Positions 8,152 through 16,381 of a stretch of DNA of 64,000 nucleotides are shown piece by piece. Location: the NCBI RefSeq assembly GCF_007827045.1, contig NZ_RPFW01000001.1, positions 1,464,519-1,528,518 on the forward strand, read 5' to 3'. Origin of the DNA: Trebonia kvetii. GTDB lineage: Bacteria; Actinomycetota; Actinomycetes; Streptosporangiales; Streptosporangiaceae. Both the position numbers and the translations under genes were made by a program. Numbering within the stretch: the stretch's first letter is position 1; each line of letters begins with the position of its first letter. The notes beneath the pieces are model-generated. The model saw only the letters and a program-made list of their open reading frames with translations, did not search any database and had not been told where the DNA came from.

Positions 8152-8187
8152 CCGCTGGCCGGCCCGGCCAAAGGATCCGGCCAGCGG
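8152..8187. terminator. Hairpin with T-rich flank
   Basis: CCGCTGGCCGG (8152-8162) pairs with CCGGCCAGCGG (8177-8187) and is followed by GGTCTGGTTTT. No recognised gene lies immediately upstream on the plus strand, so what it terminates is unclear; an unrecognised small transcript is possible. Confidence 0.4.
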
Positions 8188-8343
8188 GGTCTGGTTTTCC
8201 CGGGGGCGGCCGCCGCGCGCCATCGCTCGCGGCGGCCGCCCTCGGGAGGATCCCCTACGCCCGGCTGCGGCCGGCCGGGCGTCGGGGCGCCGGGGATGAC
8301 GCGCGTCTGCGACCCGCGCACATCATCCCGGACTTCGGGATGG

Positions 8344-8574
8344 CTAGCGTGTGCGGCTCACGCTGCCATCCCCGGTGGTGTCTGAGGAGGCCTTTTTGAT
8401 TCCGGACCAGAAGGCGAGTCCGCAGCGGACGGGACGGTCGGGCACACCGCGGCAGCGGGCGCCCGCCCAGGCCGCTCCGCTGACGCCGCGGCCATGGAAG
8501 CCGATGCCGCGCATGTCCGCGGACCGGCAGCCTCCGGCGCCGAAAGCGGGGGCGGTGAACCTACGGGGGCTCAT
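8344..8574 (-). CDS. Possible small ORF coupled to the ATPase gene
   Basis: A 76-codon frame whose ATG overlaps the TGA stop of the ATPase gene (ATGA, 8571-8574), a common coupling arrangement in this window. Its third positions are about 83% G/C by my count, which is compatible with coding but also with the G/C-rich background. The composition (Arg, Gly, Cys-rich) resembles no family I know, and the related remnant at 862-935 lacks the overlapping ATG. Treat as doubtful. Confidence 0.25.
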   Translation of the reverse strand: MSPRRFTAPAFGAGGCRSADMRGIGFHGRGVSGAAWAGARCRGVPDRPVRCGLAFWSGIKKASSDTTGDGSVSRTR

Positions 8575-9056
8575 GGCTCACCGTCCCCGCTCGCGGCTAC
8601 CCCCGGGGCACGTCCGTCACCCGCCGGGGCGAAGGGTGCGGACTCGGGAGCGAGCACGAAGTAGACGGCTCGTCCCGCGGGGGTTCTGTAGTGGCCCCAA
8701 TCTGCCGCAAGGGCGGCGGCGAGTAGCAGGCCACGCTCGGCGTTCGCGCTGGAGTCGGCGGCCTCCCAGGTATCCCTGCTCACCGAGGGGTCATGGACCT
8801 CGACACGGAACTGGCCGCCGGACCACCCCATGCCGAGCATGATGTAGTCGTCGGCGCCATTGGTCGCGGCGTTGATGACGAGATCGCTCGTCAGCAGGAT
8901 GGCGACCGCGGGGTTGACCGGAACCGACCAAGCGTCGATCGCCTTCCTGACGTGCCCGCACGCGTGCGCCGCCATCGCCGGCCCCATCGTCAGCCGAACG
9001 CGGCGTTGCCGCAGTTCGGCCGGCAGGACCGGCAGGGCCGGCGCTATCGTGTCCAT
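8571..9056 (-). CDS. RsbW-like ATP-binding protein (anti-sigma type)
   Basis: A 161-residue protein with a HATPase_c_2 fold: N-box SDLVINAATNGAD, then HDPSVS, an E-R-G-LLLAAALAADWG motif and YRTPAGRAVYFVL. Such single-domain histidine-kinase-like ATPases act as anti-sigma factor kinases or in conservon-type signalling in actinomycetes. ATG 9056 has GAGG eight bases upstream; ATG 9074 is in frame. The C-terminus is a short Gly/Ala tail ending G-D-G-E-P. A close paralogue lies directly upstream (9269-9739), and a third copy seems to have decayed at 862-935. Composite element B lies about 200 bp upstream. Confidence 0.85.
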   Translation of the reverse strand: MDTIAPALPVLPAELRQRRVRLTMGPAMAAHACGHVRKAIDAWSVPVNPAVAILLTSDLVINAATNGADDYIMLGMGWSGGQFRVEVHDPSVSRDTWEAADSSANAERGLLLAAALAADWGHYRTPAGRAVYFVLAPESAPFAPAGDGRAPGVAASGDGEP

Positions 9057-9243
9057 CGCGAGGGTCCTCTCCATGACCGTGTTGATCCGCTGGGCTGATC
9101 TGTCGAACAGTGGCTGATCGCAAAGCGTTGCGCACCGGCGGCCGCACCTGCCTGCTCCCGGGGAAGCGGCTCCCGCGTAGGGGGCGGAGCAGGCGTTCCG
9201 ATCTGGTCATCGATAGCGGCGCCGGTTGCGAAACAAATGCTGC

Positions 9244-9281
9244 TGAAAATTGCAGTGCGAGACATCGGTCAGCTGACCGAT
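9244..9281 (-). promoter_or_regulatory. Composite regulatory element, copy B
   Basis: TGAAAATTGCA (9244-9254, a degenerate form) is followed by the perfect 18-bp palindrome ATCGGTCAGCTGACCGAT (9264-9281); the centres are 23.5 bp apart. The palindrome contains the last codons and the TGA stop (9269-9271) of the upstream ATPase gene. On the minus strand it precedes the ATPase gene starting at 9056. Confidence 0.65.
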
Positions 9282-9739
9282 CTTGATGTCAGCCCTGGCT
9301 GAAGCTCCAGAGTGAAGTACACGGCCTTGCCAGCGGAGGTACGGTAAGAACCCCACTCGGCTGACAGCGACGTCACGAGCAGGAGCCCCCGGCCGGTCTC
9401 CGCGTCAGCCGGGGCGATGTCGAGTACCGGGAGGTAACCCGACCCGTCATGGACATCCACCCGCAGCACGGCCGCGTCGCAGGCGACGGCGAGGAGCACG
9501 AACTCGTCCGTCTCCTTGGTGCCGTGTGTGACGGCATTGGTCACCAGCTCGCTGGTGAGCAGAACGGCCACGTCCGCGTCCACAGGGACGCGCCACGCGC
9601 GGATGACGTCCTCGATGACGGCACGGGCCGACGCGGCGGCGGTGAGATCCGCCAGCAGCGGCATGCGGAACGCGTGCCAGGCAACCGGGAGCGGCAGGAC
9701 GGGGGAGCGGTACGGACGGGTCGGCGCCATCTGCGTCAT
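9269..9739 (-). CDS. RsbW-like ATP-binding protein (anti-sigma type)
   Basis: A 156-residue paralogue of the ATPase at 8571-9056: SELVTNAVTHGTKETDE (N-box), VDVHDGSG, ETGRGLLLVTSLSAEWGSYRTSAGKAVYF. The inferred role is binding and possibly phosphorylating an anti-anti-sigma or sigma partner; no partner gene of that kind is visible in the window. The start ATG 9739 has AAGGAAAG three bases upstream. Composite element C lies 50-90 bp upstream, placing it at the promoter. The gene pair looks like a tandem duplication in which each copy carries its own control element. Confidence 0.85.
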   Translation of the reverse strand: MTQMAPTRPYRSPVLPLPVAWHAFRMPLLADLTAAASARAVIEDVIRAWRVPVDADVAVLLTSELVTNAVTHGTKETDEFVLLAVACDAAVLRVDVHDGSGYLPVLDIAPADAETGRGLLLVTSLSAEWGSYRTSAGKAVYFTLELQPGLTSRSVS

Positions 9740-9789
9740 GGGCTTTCCTTAGCAGGCCGGGCATTTGTCTCTTGCATGACAAATGCTCA

Positions 9790-9827
9790 TGCAAGTTGCA
9801 TTGACAGACATCGGTCAGCTGACGGAT
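9790..9827 (-). promoter_or_regulatory. Composite regulatory element, copy C
   Basis: TGCAAGTTGCA (9790-9800) is followed by ATCGGTCAGCTGACGGAT (9810-9827), one base off a perfect palindrome; centre spacing is again 23.5 bp. On the minus strand it lies 51 bp upstream of the ATPase start at 9739. The minus-strand sequence downstream (AGCATTTGTCATGCAA) is also shared with copies A and B. Confidence 0.7.
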
Positions 9828-9909
9828 ATCGAATCAGCGGCCGGGAAGCTCAAGTTCCCGCACGTCACAGCAGGCATAACCCGCCTGGTCAGCCGCCTTG
9901 AGCACGGCC

Positions 9910-11574
9910 TTAAAGCTCGCTCAGCAGCAGGTCGGCGGCGCGGTAGCCGACGAGCATGGCGGGCGCCGCGGTGTTGCCGCTCACCTGGACCGGCAGGACG
10001 GATGCGTCGGCGACGCGCAGCCCGGTGACGCCGCGCACCCGCAGCCGCGCGTCGACCACATCGTCGTCCGCCGGGCCCATCGCCGCAGACCCGACGGCGT
10101 GGTAGATGCCGGTGCCGGTGGCGAGCGCGTAGTCCACGGTCTCCTGCCTGGTGCTGACGGACGGGCCGGGAAACTCCTCGGCGGCGATCAGCGCGGCGGC
10201 CGGCGTTTCGGCGAGAACGGCGCGCGCCACCTCGATGACCGGCGCCATCGCGTCCCTGTCCCGCTCGGTCTCCAGGAAACGGGCGTCGATTATCGGGAGA
10301 TCTTCCGGCGCGCTGCCCGAGATGTGCACGGAACTCGCGGTCTCCGGGCGGATCGGGTAGGCCATGAACAGGATGCCGCCGTGCCTGGCCAGCCTCAGGT
10401 CCTCGCTTCCCATGTCGATGGCCATGGGGACGAACAGGCCCTGCACGTCGGGGCGTGCCAGGGCTTGGTCCGACTTGAACTGGCACACCAGGTCGTAGCC
10501 GCCGGTCGACAGCGGGCCGCCGCCGGTCGCCAGGTACCGCAGCGCCTCCGCCACCTGTCCGGTACCGCGGCTGAGCCTGCGGGCCTGGCCCGCGATGCGC
10601 CCGAGCGTCACCTGCAGGGCGGCGCCGCGCTGCTCGATGACGCGCTCGCCGACGTTCGGCGACTCCGCCCGCACCGCGATGCCGTGCCGACGGAGCAGGT
10701 CAGGACGGCCGATGCCGGAGCGCTCGAGCAGCAGCGGCGTCTCCACGGAGCCCGCGCAGAGGATGACCTCGCGGCGGGCCGTCACGTCGCGGATCGTGCC
10801 CGCGGCGTCGACCGTCGCGACGCCGGCGACGCGGCGGCCGTCGAAGATCAGCGAGGCGGCCCTGGTGCGGGTGACGACGGTGAGCTCGCCAGGCGTGCGG
10901 CCAGCGGGCCTACGGCCCCCGCCAGTGCCGGTGAATGCGGAGCCGGCCAGCGGGGGGCGGGCCAGCGCGGGGCGGACGAACGCGTCGTAGGACGTGGTCC
11001 GGCGGCCGCGGCTGATCGTCGACGGGGTGAAGCCGATCCGCTCGGTGTCGTCGGCGTTGGCATCGGCGACGTACCGCCAGCCGTAGCGCACCGCCGAGGC
11101 GAGGATCGCCGCCGTCACACTGTCGCCGGCCCCGGCGACCGTGACGCCGAGCGGCCCGCCCGCGCCGCGGGTCTCGCTCGCGCCGAGACTGTGGTCCTCC
11201 ATGGCCAGGTAGGCGGGCAGCACCTGCGACCACGACCAGCCGGGATTGCCGAGCGCGGCAAGGCCGTCCCAGTCGGCGGCCGCACCGCGCATCCAGATCA
11301 TCCCGTTGATCGCCGCAGACCCGCCGAGCAGCCGGCCGCGCAGCCACACCTCGTGATTTCCCGCGGGGCCGACCGGGTGCACCGGGTAGCGGTACAGGTA
11401 ACGGTCGCCGCGCAGCGTGTAGTAGAAGCCCTTCGGCACGCGCAGCAAGGGGCTGCGGGCCCGGCCGCCGTACTCGATAAGCAGCACGCTCGGCCGCCGC
11501 TCGCTCATCGCGAGCCGGCCCGCCACCACGCACCCGGCGGCGCCCGCCCCCACGACGACGTAATCGAACTCCAC
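9910..11574 (-). CDS. GMC-family FAD-dependent oxidoreductase
   Basis: A 554-residue member of the glucose-methanol-choline oxidoreductases. The FAD-binding GAGAAGCVVAGRL is near the N-terminus, GMC signature 1 is at LLGGSAAINGMIWMRG, signature 2 at LCAGSVETPLLLERSGIG. The C-terminus carries the catalytic His in GIYHAVGSAAMG and Asn in VSGNTAAPAMLVG. Family members oxidise alcohols (choline, aromatic or sugar alcohols); the substrate is not evident. GTG 11574 with GCGAGGA upstream starts just before the Rossmann motif and is preferred to ATG 11682, which would add 36 non-conserved residues and has no ribosome site. Apparently monocistronic. Confidence 0.88.
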   Translation of the reverse strand: MEFDYVVVGAGAAGCVVAGRLAMSERRPSVLLIEYGGRARSPLLRVPKGFYYTLRGDRYLYRYPVHPVGPAGNHEVWLRGRLLGGSAAINGMIWMRGAAADWDGLAALGNPGWSWSQVLPAYLAMEDHSLGASETRGAGGPLGVTVAGAGDSVTAAILASAVRYGWRYVADANADDTERIGFTPSTISRGRRTTSYDAFVRPALARPPLAGSAFTGTGGGRRPAGRTPGELTVVTRTRAASLIFDGRRVAGVATVDAAGTIRDVTARREVILCAGSVETPLLLERSGIGRPDLLRRHGIAVRAESPNVGERVIEQRGAALQVTLGRIAGQARRLSRGTGQVAEALRYLATGGGPLSTGGYDLVCQFKSDQALARPDVQGLFVPMAIDMGSEDLRLARHGGILFMAYPIRPETASSVHISGSAPEDLPIIDARFLETERDRDAMAPVIEVARAVLAETPAAALIAAEEFPGPSVSTRQETVDYALATGTGIYHAVGSAAMGPADDDVVDARLRVRGVTGLRVADASVLPVQVSGNTAAPAMLVGYRAADLLLSEL

Positions 11575-11791
11575 GCCGCTATCCTCGCCCAGGACGGTGA
11601 CCGCGTGGCGACCGGAGTCAGCCGCAACCGTTCCGTATGGCCTTTCTTTTTTCGCCAGAACGGGTCCGGCTGGCTGCCTCATGCTGATTACCCTGGTCAG
11701 CCGCTGATGACCTGGGGGACGGCGGCTGACTTGAGTCCCTCGACGCCGAACTCGAGGCCGTAGCCGGACTGCTTCGCGCTCAGTCCGGCGG

Positions 11792-12553
11792 TCAGCCGGC
11801 CGGGCTGAACCACAGCCGGATCGCCAGGGCGAGGCCAGAAAGCGCGACCAGCCAGCGCAGCACGCGCGGCGGAAGCCGCCTGGCGACCCAGGGTCCGGCC
11901 AGGCTGCCGGCGAACAGGCCGAGCGCCAGCGGCGCGACGGCGCCCCAGTCGGCTCTGGTGAGCAGCACGAACAGCATGGCCGAGGTGATCGTCGCCGCGC
12001 CGACCACCATGTTCTTGAGGGCGTTCGCGCTAGCCAGGCGCGGGTCGGTGGTCAGCAGCAGCAGTGCGAGCAGCAGCACGCCAGAGCCCGCGCCGAAGTA
12101 GCCGTTGTAGCAGGACAGGGCCGCGAGGCCGCACGGGAGCAGCAGCCTGCCCCGGCCTGCGTCCGCCCGCCAGGAGGGCCGTGCCGCGAGCCATGGCTGG
12201 CACAGCAGCGCCAGCGAGCCCGCCGCCACCAGGAAGGGCACCACCCGGCCGAACACGCCGGGCGGCGTCACGAGCAGCAGCACCGAGCCGGCCGCGCCGC
12301 CGAACGCGGCGACGATCCCCCAGCGCAGCAGCCACGGCCCGCGGCCGCGCAGTTCTGGCTGCGACGCTGCCGCCGCGCCCGGCCAGCAGGCGACGAGCGC
12401 GACCAGGTTCGCCACATTGGCCTGCAGTGGCGCCACCCCGGCAAGCAGCAGCGCCGGGTACGAGACCAGGGAGGTGATGCCGCCCGCCGTCCCGACAAGC
12501 CCGGCGAGCGCGCCGGCGGCGAGCAGGAACAGCTCACGGGTGACCGGACTCAC
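11792..12553 (-). CDS. TauE/SafE-family membrane transporter
   Basis: A 253-residue polytopic membrane protein with about eight hydrophobic segments and the family's Gly-rich N-terminal motif (LAGLVGTAGGITSLVSYPALLLAG) and its repeat in the second half (CYNGYFGAGSGVLLLALLLL). TauE/SafE proteins export sulfite, sulfoacetate or other organic anions. The GTG start overlaps the stop of the upstream FAD-monooxygenase gene (GTGA, 12550-12553), so the two are co-translated. The exporter may move a product of that enzyme, but this is inference. Confidence 0.85.
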   Translation of the reverse strand: MSPVTRELFLLAAGALAGLVGTAGGITSLVSYPALLLAGVAPLQANVANLVALVACWPGAAAASQPELRGRGPWLLRWGIVAAFGGAAGSVLLLVTPPGVFGRVVPFLVAAGSLALLCQPWLAARPSWRADAGRGRLLLPCGLAALSCYNGYFGAGSGVLLLALLLLTTDPRLASANALKNMVVGAATITSAMLFVLLTRADWGAVAPLALGLFAGSLAGPWVARRLPPRVLRWLVALSGLALAIRLWFSPAG

Positions 12554-13992
12554 CGCGTGACGGCCACGGACAACGCTGCCGCGAGCTCGGCACGGGATGG
12601 CTGGGCCTGCGCCGGAACCGCACCGGGTGTCGCGAGGAGCCTGCGGGTGCTTGCGACGACCTGGGGGTCGGTGTAGATCTGCGCGGGGAGTGCCTGCATG
12701 CCCATGATCCGCCAGAAGGCGCGGAAGGTTACCGGGTCGTACGGCATCGCGACGCGGAGTTCCCCGTACCCGACGCGATCTAGCGCCTGCGGCGGCTGCT
12801 GCGGCGCCGGGCCGCCGAACACCAGGTGGCGCGTCTGGCTGAGGCGGGCGCCGTCCACGATGACCTGCTCCAGGTAATGCGGCTCGATGTGCGCGGTGAC
12901 CAGGTCGTCCATGGCGAGGGCCTGGGCGGCCGGGTCGGCAGGGAATGCCGCGAGCGTGCTTGCCAGGCCGGCGGCACCGGTCAGCGCGAACGCCAGGCCG
13001 CGGCCCAGGGTCGGGTTGGTGGTGCAGACGCAGTCGCCGATCGCGTGCAGTCCCGTCGCGACGGGGACCCCGCCCGCCACGAGGCGGCGCAGCGTGTTGT
13101 GCAGGCCGCCCATCGCGAACACGCCGGTGATCGGGTCGAGCGCGTCCAGCCAGGCCCGGTAGGCGGGGACAGTGCGGACGACCCGGGTGAAGACGTCAGG
13201 GTCCCGGACGGCGCGGAAGCGGTGGTCGGCCGCCAGCGGGAAGACGGCGAGCTGCATCGCGTCGTTGTCGCCAGGCCAGAGACCGACGGCGAACTCGTCG
13301 AGTGCCGCCACCATCCGGAGCAGCGGTTCCCCGGGCGGCGTGACGCCGGGGCGGAGCCGGTAGTGGCGGCTGTAGTACGCGATGCCGCATTCGGCTTGCT
13401 GGAAAGCGGTCGCCCTGGCGCCGGCCGCGGTGAGCCAGCCGTCGATGGCGGAACGCCTGCCGGTCGCGTCGACCACGACGTCGGCCAGGACGTCGCCGTC
13501 ATCGGTGCGGACGCCCGTGACGTGCGGCGGTCCTGGCTGCCTTGACGGTGCCGTCAGCAGGCCCGTGACCTTGACGTTCGTCCTGAGCGTGATCTCCGGC
13601 TGCGCGGTGACCGCGCGGAGCAGCACCCAGTCGAGTGTCGATCTTCTCGTCGCCATGACCGCTAGGCGCTCGTCACCGGGCCGTGGCGTCTTGTCCGGCA
13701 GCGACGGGGGCATCTGCGTGCTGAGCGGAGCCGCAACCGCACCCGCCCGCAGCAGGCCCTTGTAAACGTCGGGCAGCTGGTCCCACAACAGTTCCCTGGC
13801 GCGGGCCATGATGAGGTGCGGCTGGACGATCTGCGGCGCCGTCGGACGGAAGGCGGCGGCCGCCGCCGCCTCCACGTCGGCATGTACCGTGAGCTCGTCG
13901 CGTTCAAGGACGAGGACCTCGTGTCCAGCTCGTGCGAGCAGCAGGGCGGCGAAGCAGCCCGTCCCGCCACCGCCAGCGATGACCACCTTCAC
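12550..13992 (-). CDS. FAD-dependent monooxygenase/halogenase-like oxidoreductase
   Basis: A 480-residue flavoprotein. The N-terminal VVIAGGGGTGCFAALLLARAG binds FAD; a second motif VVDATGRRSAIDGWL and the G-D-x-x-x motif HAIGDCVCTTNPTLGRGLAFAL fit the PHBH/UbiH and halogenase-like group A flavoproteins. It resembles proteins annotated as FAD-dependent monooxygenase or 2-polyprenyl-6-methoxyphenol hydroxylase-like; I do not see the WxWxIP motif of tryptophan halogenases. The GTG start at 13992 follows GGGGGAG. It is the first gene of a two-gene unit with the TauE/SafE exporter and is divergent from an OYE-family gene. Substrate unknown. Confidence 0.82.
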   Translation of the reverse strand: MKVVIAGGGGTGCFAALLLARAGHEVLVLERDELTVHADVEAAAAAAFRPTAPQIVQPHLIMARARELLWDQLPDVYKGLLRAGAVAAPLSTQMPPSLPDKTPRPGDERLAVMATRRSTLDWVLLRAVTAQPEITLRTNVKVTGLLTAPSRQPGPPHVTGVRTDDGDVLADVVVDATGRRSAIDGWLTAAGARATAFQQAECGIAYYSRHYRLRPGVTPPGEPLLRMVAALDEFAVGLWPGDNDAMQLAVFPLAADHRFRAVRDPDVFTRVVRTVPAYRAWLDALDPITGVFAMGGLHNTLRRLVAGGVPVATGLHAIGDCVCTTNPTLGRGLAFALTGAAGLASTLAAFPADPAAQALAMDDLVTAHIEPHYLEQVIVDGARLSQTRHLVFGGPAPQQPPQALDRVGYGELRVAMPYDPVTFRAFWRIMGMQALPAQIYTDPQVVASTRRLLATPGAVPAQAQPSRAELAAALSVAVTR

Positions 13993-14319
13993 CCGCCGCT
14001 CCCCCAGTCTGTTTAACTCTGCGCGGATTAGCCCCTCTCGCGATCATCTCGCGGCCCGCCGGGCCGGCACAACGCCAGTCGCGGCCGTGCCGGACATTGC
14101 GGCGGCGTCCGCGCCTCCTGAGCAGCCACGTCAATTCCCGACATAAGAATGAATTATCCGAACGGATGCGGGCGGCACTGTGCGGCAATTGAATTCCCTG
14201 GGCACGGTAATTGTGTCTTCAGGCATGTTGCCCGATAAAGGCCCCGAGGTACGCTCGCGGGAAGGTGATCGGCAGCAAATGGCTGAAAGCGTTGCCGGCG
14301 CGGCAGAGGGAGTATGCGC
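13993..14319. other. Divergent promoter region
   Basis: These 327 bp separate the FAD monooxygenase (minus) from the OYE-family gene (plus). The central part (about 14130-14230) is A/T-richer and probably holds both promoters. A short perfect palindrome CGGCCCGCCGGGCCG lies near 14052-14066. No gene seen. Confidence 0.45.
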
Positions 14320-15681
14320 GTGACCGACATTGAAGAGACGGCGGCGCCGGCAGCCGACTATGACATCACACCGCTTCTTCAACCGCTGGCGATTCGCGGC
14401 TTGCGGCTGCGGAACCGGTTTGTCATGCCCGGCATGCAGCGTTACTGGTGCGCCGATGGCGCCCCTGATCTCCGGCTGCGCGAGTACTACCGGCGCCGGG
14501 TGCTCGGCGGCGCGTCGCTGATCATCTCCGAGTCGTGCGCCGTCGACCATCCGAGCGCCACGAAGAACCCGACGTTCGCGCGGATCTCACCGGACACGCG
14601 CGAGGCGTGGCGCTCCTGCGTGGCGGGCGTCCACGAGGCGGGCGGCGCCATGTTCCTGCAGCTCTGGCACCAGGGCGCGGTCAACTACGGCGGTGACGCG
14701 GAAAGCAACCCGGACTTCGTCGCGCTGAGCCCGTCTGGCCTGTCGCACCCCGGCGAGTCGTTCGGCCGCGCGGCGACCGTGGCCGAGCTTGACAGCATCA
14801 AGCAGTCCTTCGTCCAGGGTGCGCTCGACGCCGAGGAGATCGGCGCCGACGGCGTGGAACTGCACGCCGCCCATGGCTTCCTGCTCGACCAGTTCCTGTG
14901 GCCGGGCACCAACCTGCGCACCGACGGGTACGGGGGGCCCGCGATCACCGACCGGGCGGCGTTCGTCGCCGAGGTGGCCGCGGCGGTGCGCGCGGCCACC
15001 GGGCCCGACTTCGTCATCTCGGTGCGCATCTCGCAGTGGAAGGAGTCGGACTACGACGCCAAGATCGTCGAGAAGCCCGACGAGCTCGGTGACCTCGTCA
15101 CCATGCTGCGCGCGGCCGGGGCGGACATCTTCCACGTGTCCGCGCGACGGTTCTGGAAGCCGGAGTGGGACGGCTCCGATCTCAGCCTCGCAGGCTGGGC
15201 GAAGTCGTTCACCGACGCGCCGGTCATCGCCATCGGCAGCATCGGACTCGACAAGGACGTGATGGCCTCGCTGAACGGCGAGGAAGCGGAGCAGACCGGG
15301 GCCAGCCGCATTGACGAGCTGATGCGCCGCTTCAACCGCGGCGACTTCGACCTGGTAGCCGTCGGCCGCAGCCAGATCGGCGACCCGGAGTGGATTGCGA
15401 AGATGACCGACCACAAAATCTCCGACATCAGGGCCTTCCGGTCTGGCGATCCCTGGCTCAGCCACGACGTGGTCGGGGGGTTACGGGAGCAGCCTGGCGA
15501 CCGCCGCGAAGCGGCCGCACGGCCTGGCCGCGCGGTCGCTGAAGAACGGGCTGGCGCCCGCTGGCCCGGTGGGCACCGCCGCGAGGTGGATGCTGCCGTC
15601 GCGGAGGCCCGCGTCGCGCAGCACGATCGCGTTGGCGCTCCACAGGTCGAACAGCCACTTGCCGGTTCCGTCAGGTCGTAG
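14320..15681 (+). CDS. Old yellow enzyme-family NADH:flavin oxidoreductase with antisense tail
   Basis: A TIM-barrel FMN oxidoreductase: N-terminal LLQPLAIRGLRLRNRFVMPGM, LQLWHQGAVN, the active-site HAAHGFLLDQFLWPGTNLRTDGYGG, and a C-terminal FMN-phosphate site near DLVAVGRSQIGDPEW. Family members reduce enones or act on dienoyl-CoA. The conserved part ends near 15480. From there the frame stays open for about 67 codons that are antisense to the 3' end of the PgeF gene, giving an Arg/Ala-rich tail with no resemblance to the family. The normal stop appears lost. GTG 14320 has GAGGGAG seven bases upstream and is preferred to ATG 14314. Confidence 0.85.
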   Translation: MTDIEETAAPAADYDITPLLQPLAIRGLRLRNRFVMPGMQRYWCADGAPDLRLREYYRRRVLGGASLIISESCAVDHPSATKNPTFARISPDTREAWRSCVAGVHEAGGAMFLQLWHQGAVNYGGDAESNPDFVALSPSGLSHPGESFGRAATVAELDSIKQSFVQGALDAEEIGADGVELHAAHGFLLDQFLWPGTNLRTDGYGGPAITDRAAFVAEVAAAVRAATGPDFVISVRISQWKESDYDAKIVEKPDELGDLVTMLRAAGADIFHVSARRFWKPEWDGSDLSLAGWAKSFTDAPVIAIGSIGLDKDVMASLNGEEAEQTGASRIDELMRRFNRGDFDLVAVGRSQIGDPEWIAKMTDHKISDIRAFRSGDPWLSHDVVGGLREQPGDRREAAARPGRAVAEERAGARWPGGHRREVDAAVAEARVAQHDRVGAPQVEQPLAGSVRS

Positions 15682-16314
15682 CACGTCCTGCGCGCCGCGC
15701 GCGCCGAAGCATTGGCGTGCCGCCTCGGCGACCTCGTTGCCCACCTGGTAACGGTCCGGTGAGATCGCCGGGCCGATCCCGGCGATGATGCCCGCCGGGT
15801 CGCTGCCGAGCGCGGCCATCGCCTCGACCGCCGCCTGGCACACCCGGGCGACCGTGCCGCGCCACCCGGCGTGCACGCAGCTCAGCACCCGCGCCACCGG
15901 ATCGAACAGCACGATGGGCACGCAGTCAGCCACCATGACCACGAGGCCGATGCCGGGCTCCGTGGTCACCAGCGCGTCCGTCGCCGCGATCGCGTCGTCC
16001 TGGCTGAGGGTGCCCCTGCCCCGGTCGGCGGCCGTCACGACGTGCACGTTGCGGCCGTGCGACTGGTTGCAGAAGACCAGGTCGCCCAGGTCCGCGCCGA
16101 GGGCGGCGGCGGTGCGCCGCCGGTTCTCCAGCACCGCCGCGGTGCTGTCGCCCACGTGCAGGCCGAGGTTGAGCGACTCATACGGCCCGGCAGAGACGCC
16201 GCCCTGCCTGCCCGTCACCAGGACGTCAACCAGGTGCTCGTCAAAGGCGGGCCAGGCCAGCACGTCGAGCGCGCCACGGCGACGCAGGTCAGGCCGCATA
16301 TCGGGGGCTGCCAC
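15481..16314 (-). CDS. pgeF: Laccase-domain purine nucleoside phosphorylase (PgeF/YfiH family)
   Basis: A 277-residue member of the multicopper polyphenol-oxidase-like (DUF152) family: SLNLGLHVGD, ENRRR, NQSHGRNV, VADCVPIVLFDP, CVHAGWRGTV, GPAISPDRYQVG, and C-terminal FFSDRAARPCGRFAAVARL. Members act as zinc-dependent purine nucleoside phosphorylases/adenosine deaminases; in many actinomycetes the gene sits next to ftsZ. Here it stands apart from cell-division genes, between an OYE gene and a sugar importer, suggesting a second or relocated copy. Its last about 200 bp overlap the tail of the convergent OYE frame. GTG start at 16314. Confidence 0.87.
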   Translation of the reverse strand: MAAPDMRPDLRRRGALDVLAWPAFDEHLVDVLVTGRQGGVSAGPYESLNLGLHVGDSTAAVLENRRRTAAALGADLGDLVFCNQSHGRNVHVVTAADRGRGTLSQDDAIAATDALVTTEPGIGLVVMVADCVPIVLFDPVARVLSCVHAGWRGTVARVCQAAVEAMAALGSDPAGIIAGIGPAISPDRYQVGNEVAEAARQCFGARGAQDVLRPDGTGKWLFDLWSANAIVLRDAGLRDGSIHLAAVPTGPAGASPFFSDRAARPCGRFAAVARLLP

Positions 16315-16381
16315 GCGGCAAGCGTACCGTCGCGGTGCGGCGGTACCTCACCCGCGGCTGTGCTCCACCGGCAATTGGGCC

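Larger units (their letters stand above)
7870..8343. other. Hairpin-rich intergenic region
   Basis: Between the LuxR gene and the ATPase cluster are at least five strong inverted repeats: 7891-7927, 7928-7967, 7972-8008, 8152-8187 and 8204-8241. The first two probably end LuxR transcription. The phrase TGTGCGGCTCA occurs twice (about 8118 and 8350). No convincing gene is seen. Confidence 0.5.

Noticed and set aside
9898..11763. 621-codon frame on the plus strand
   Set aside because: It lies opposite the GMC oxidoreductase gene, has no domain, and is an antisense frame typical of G/C-rich genes.
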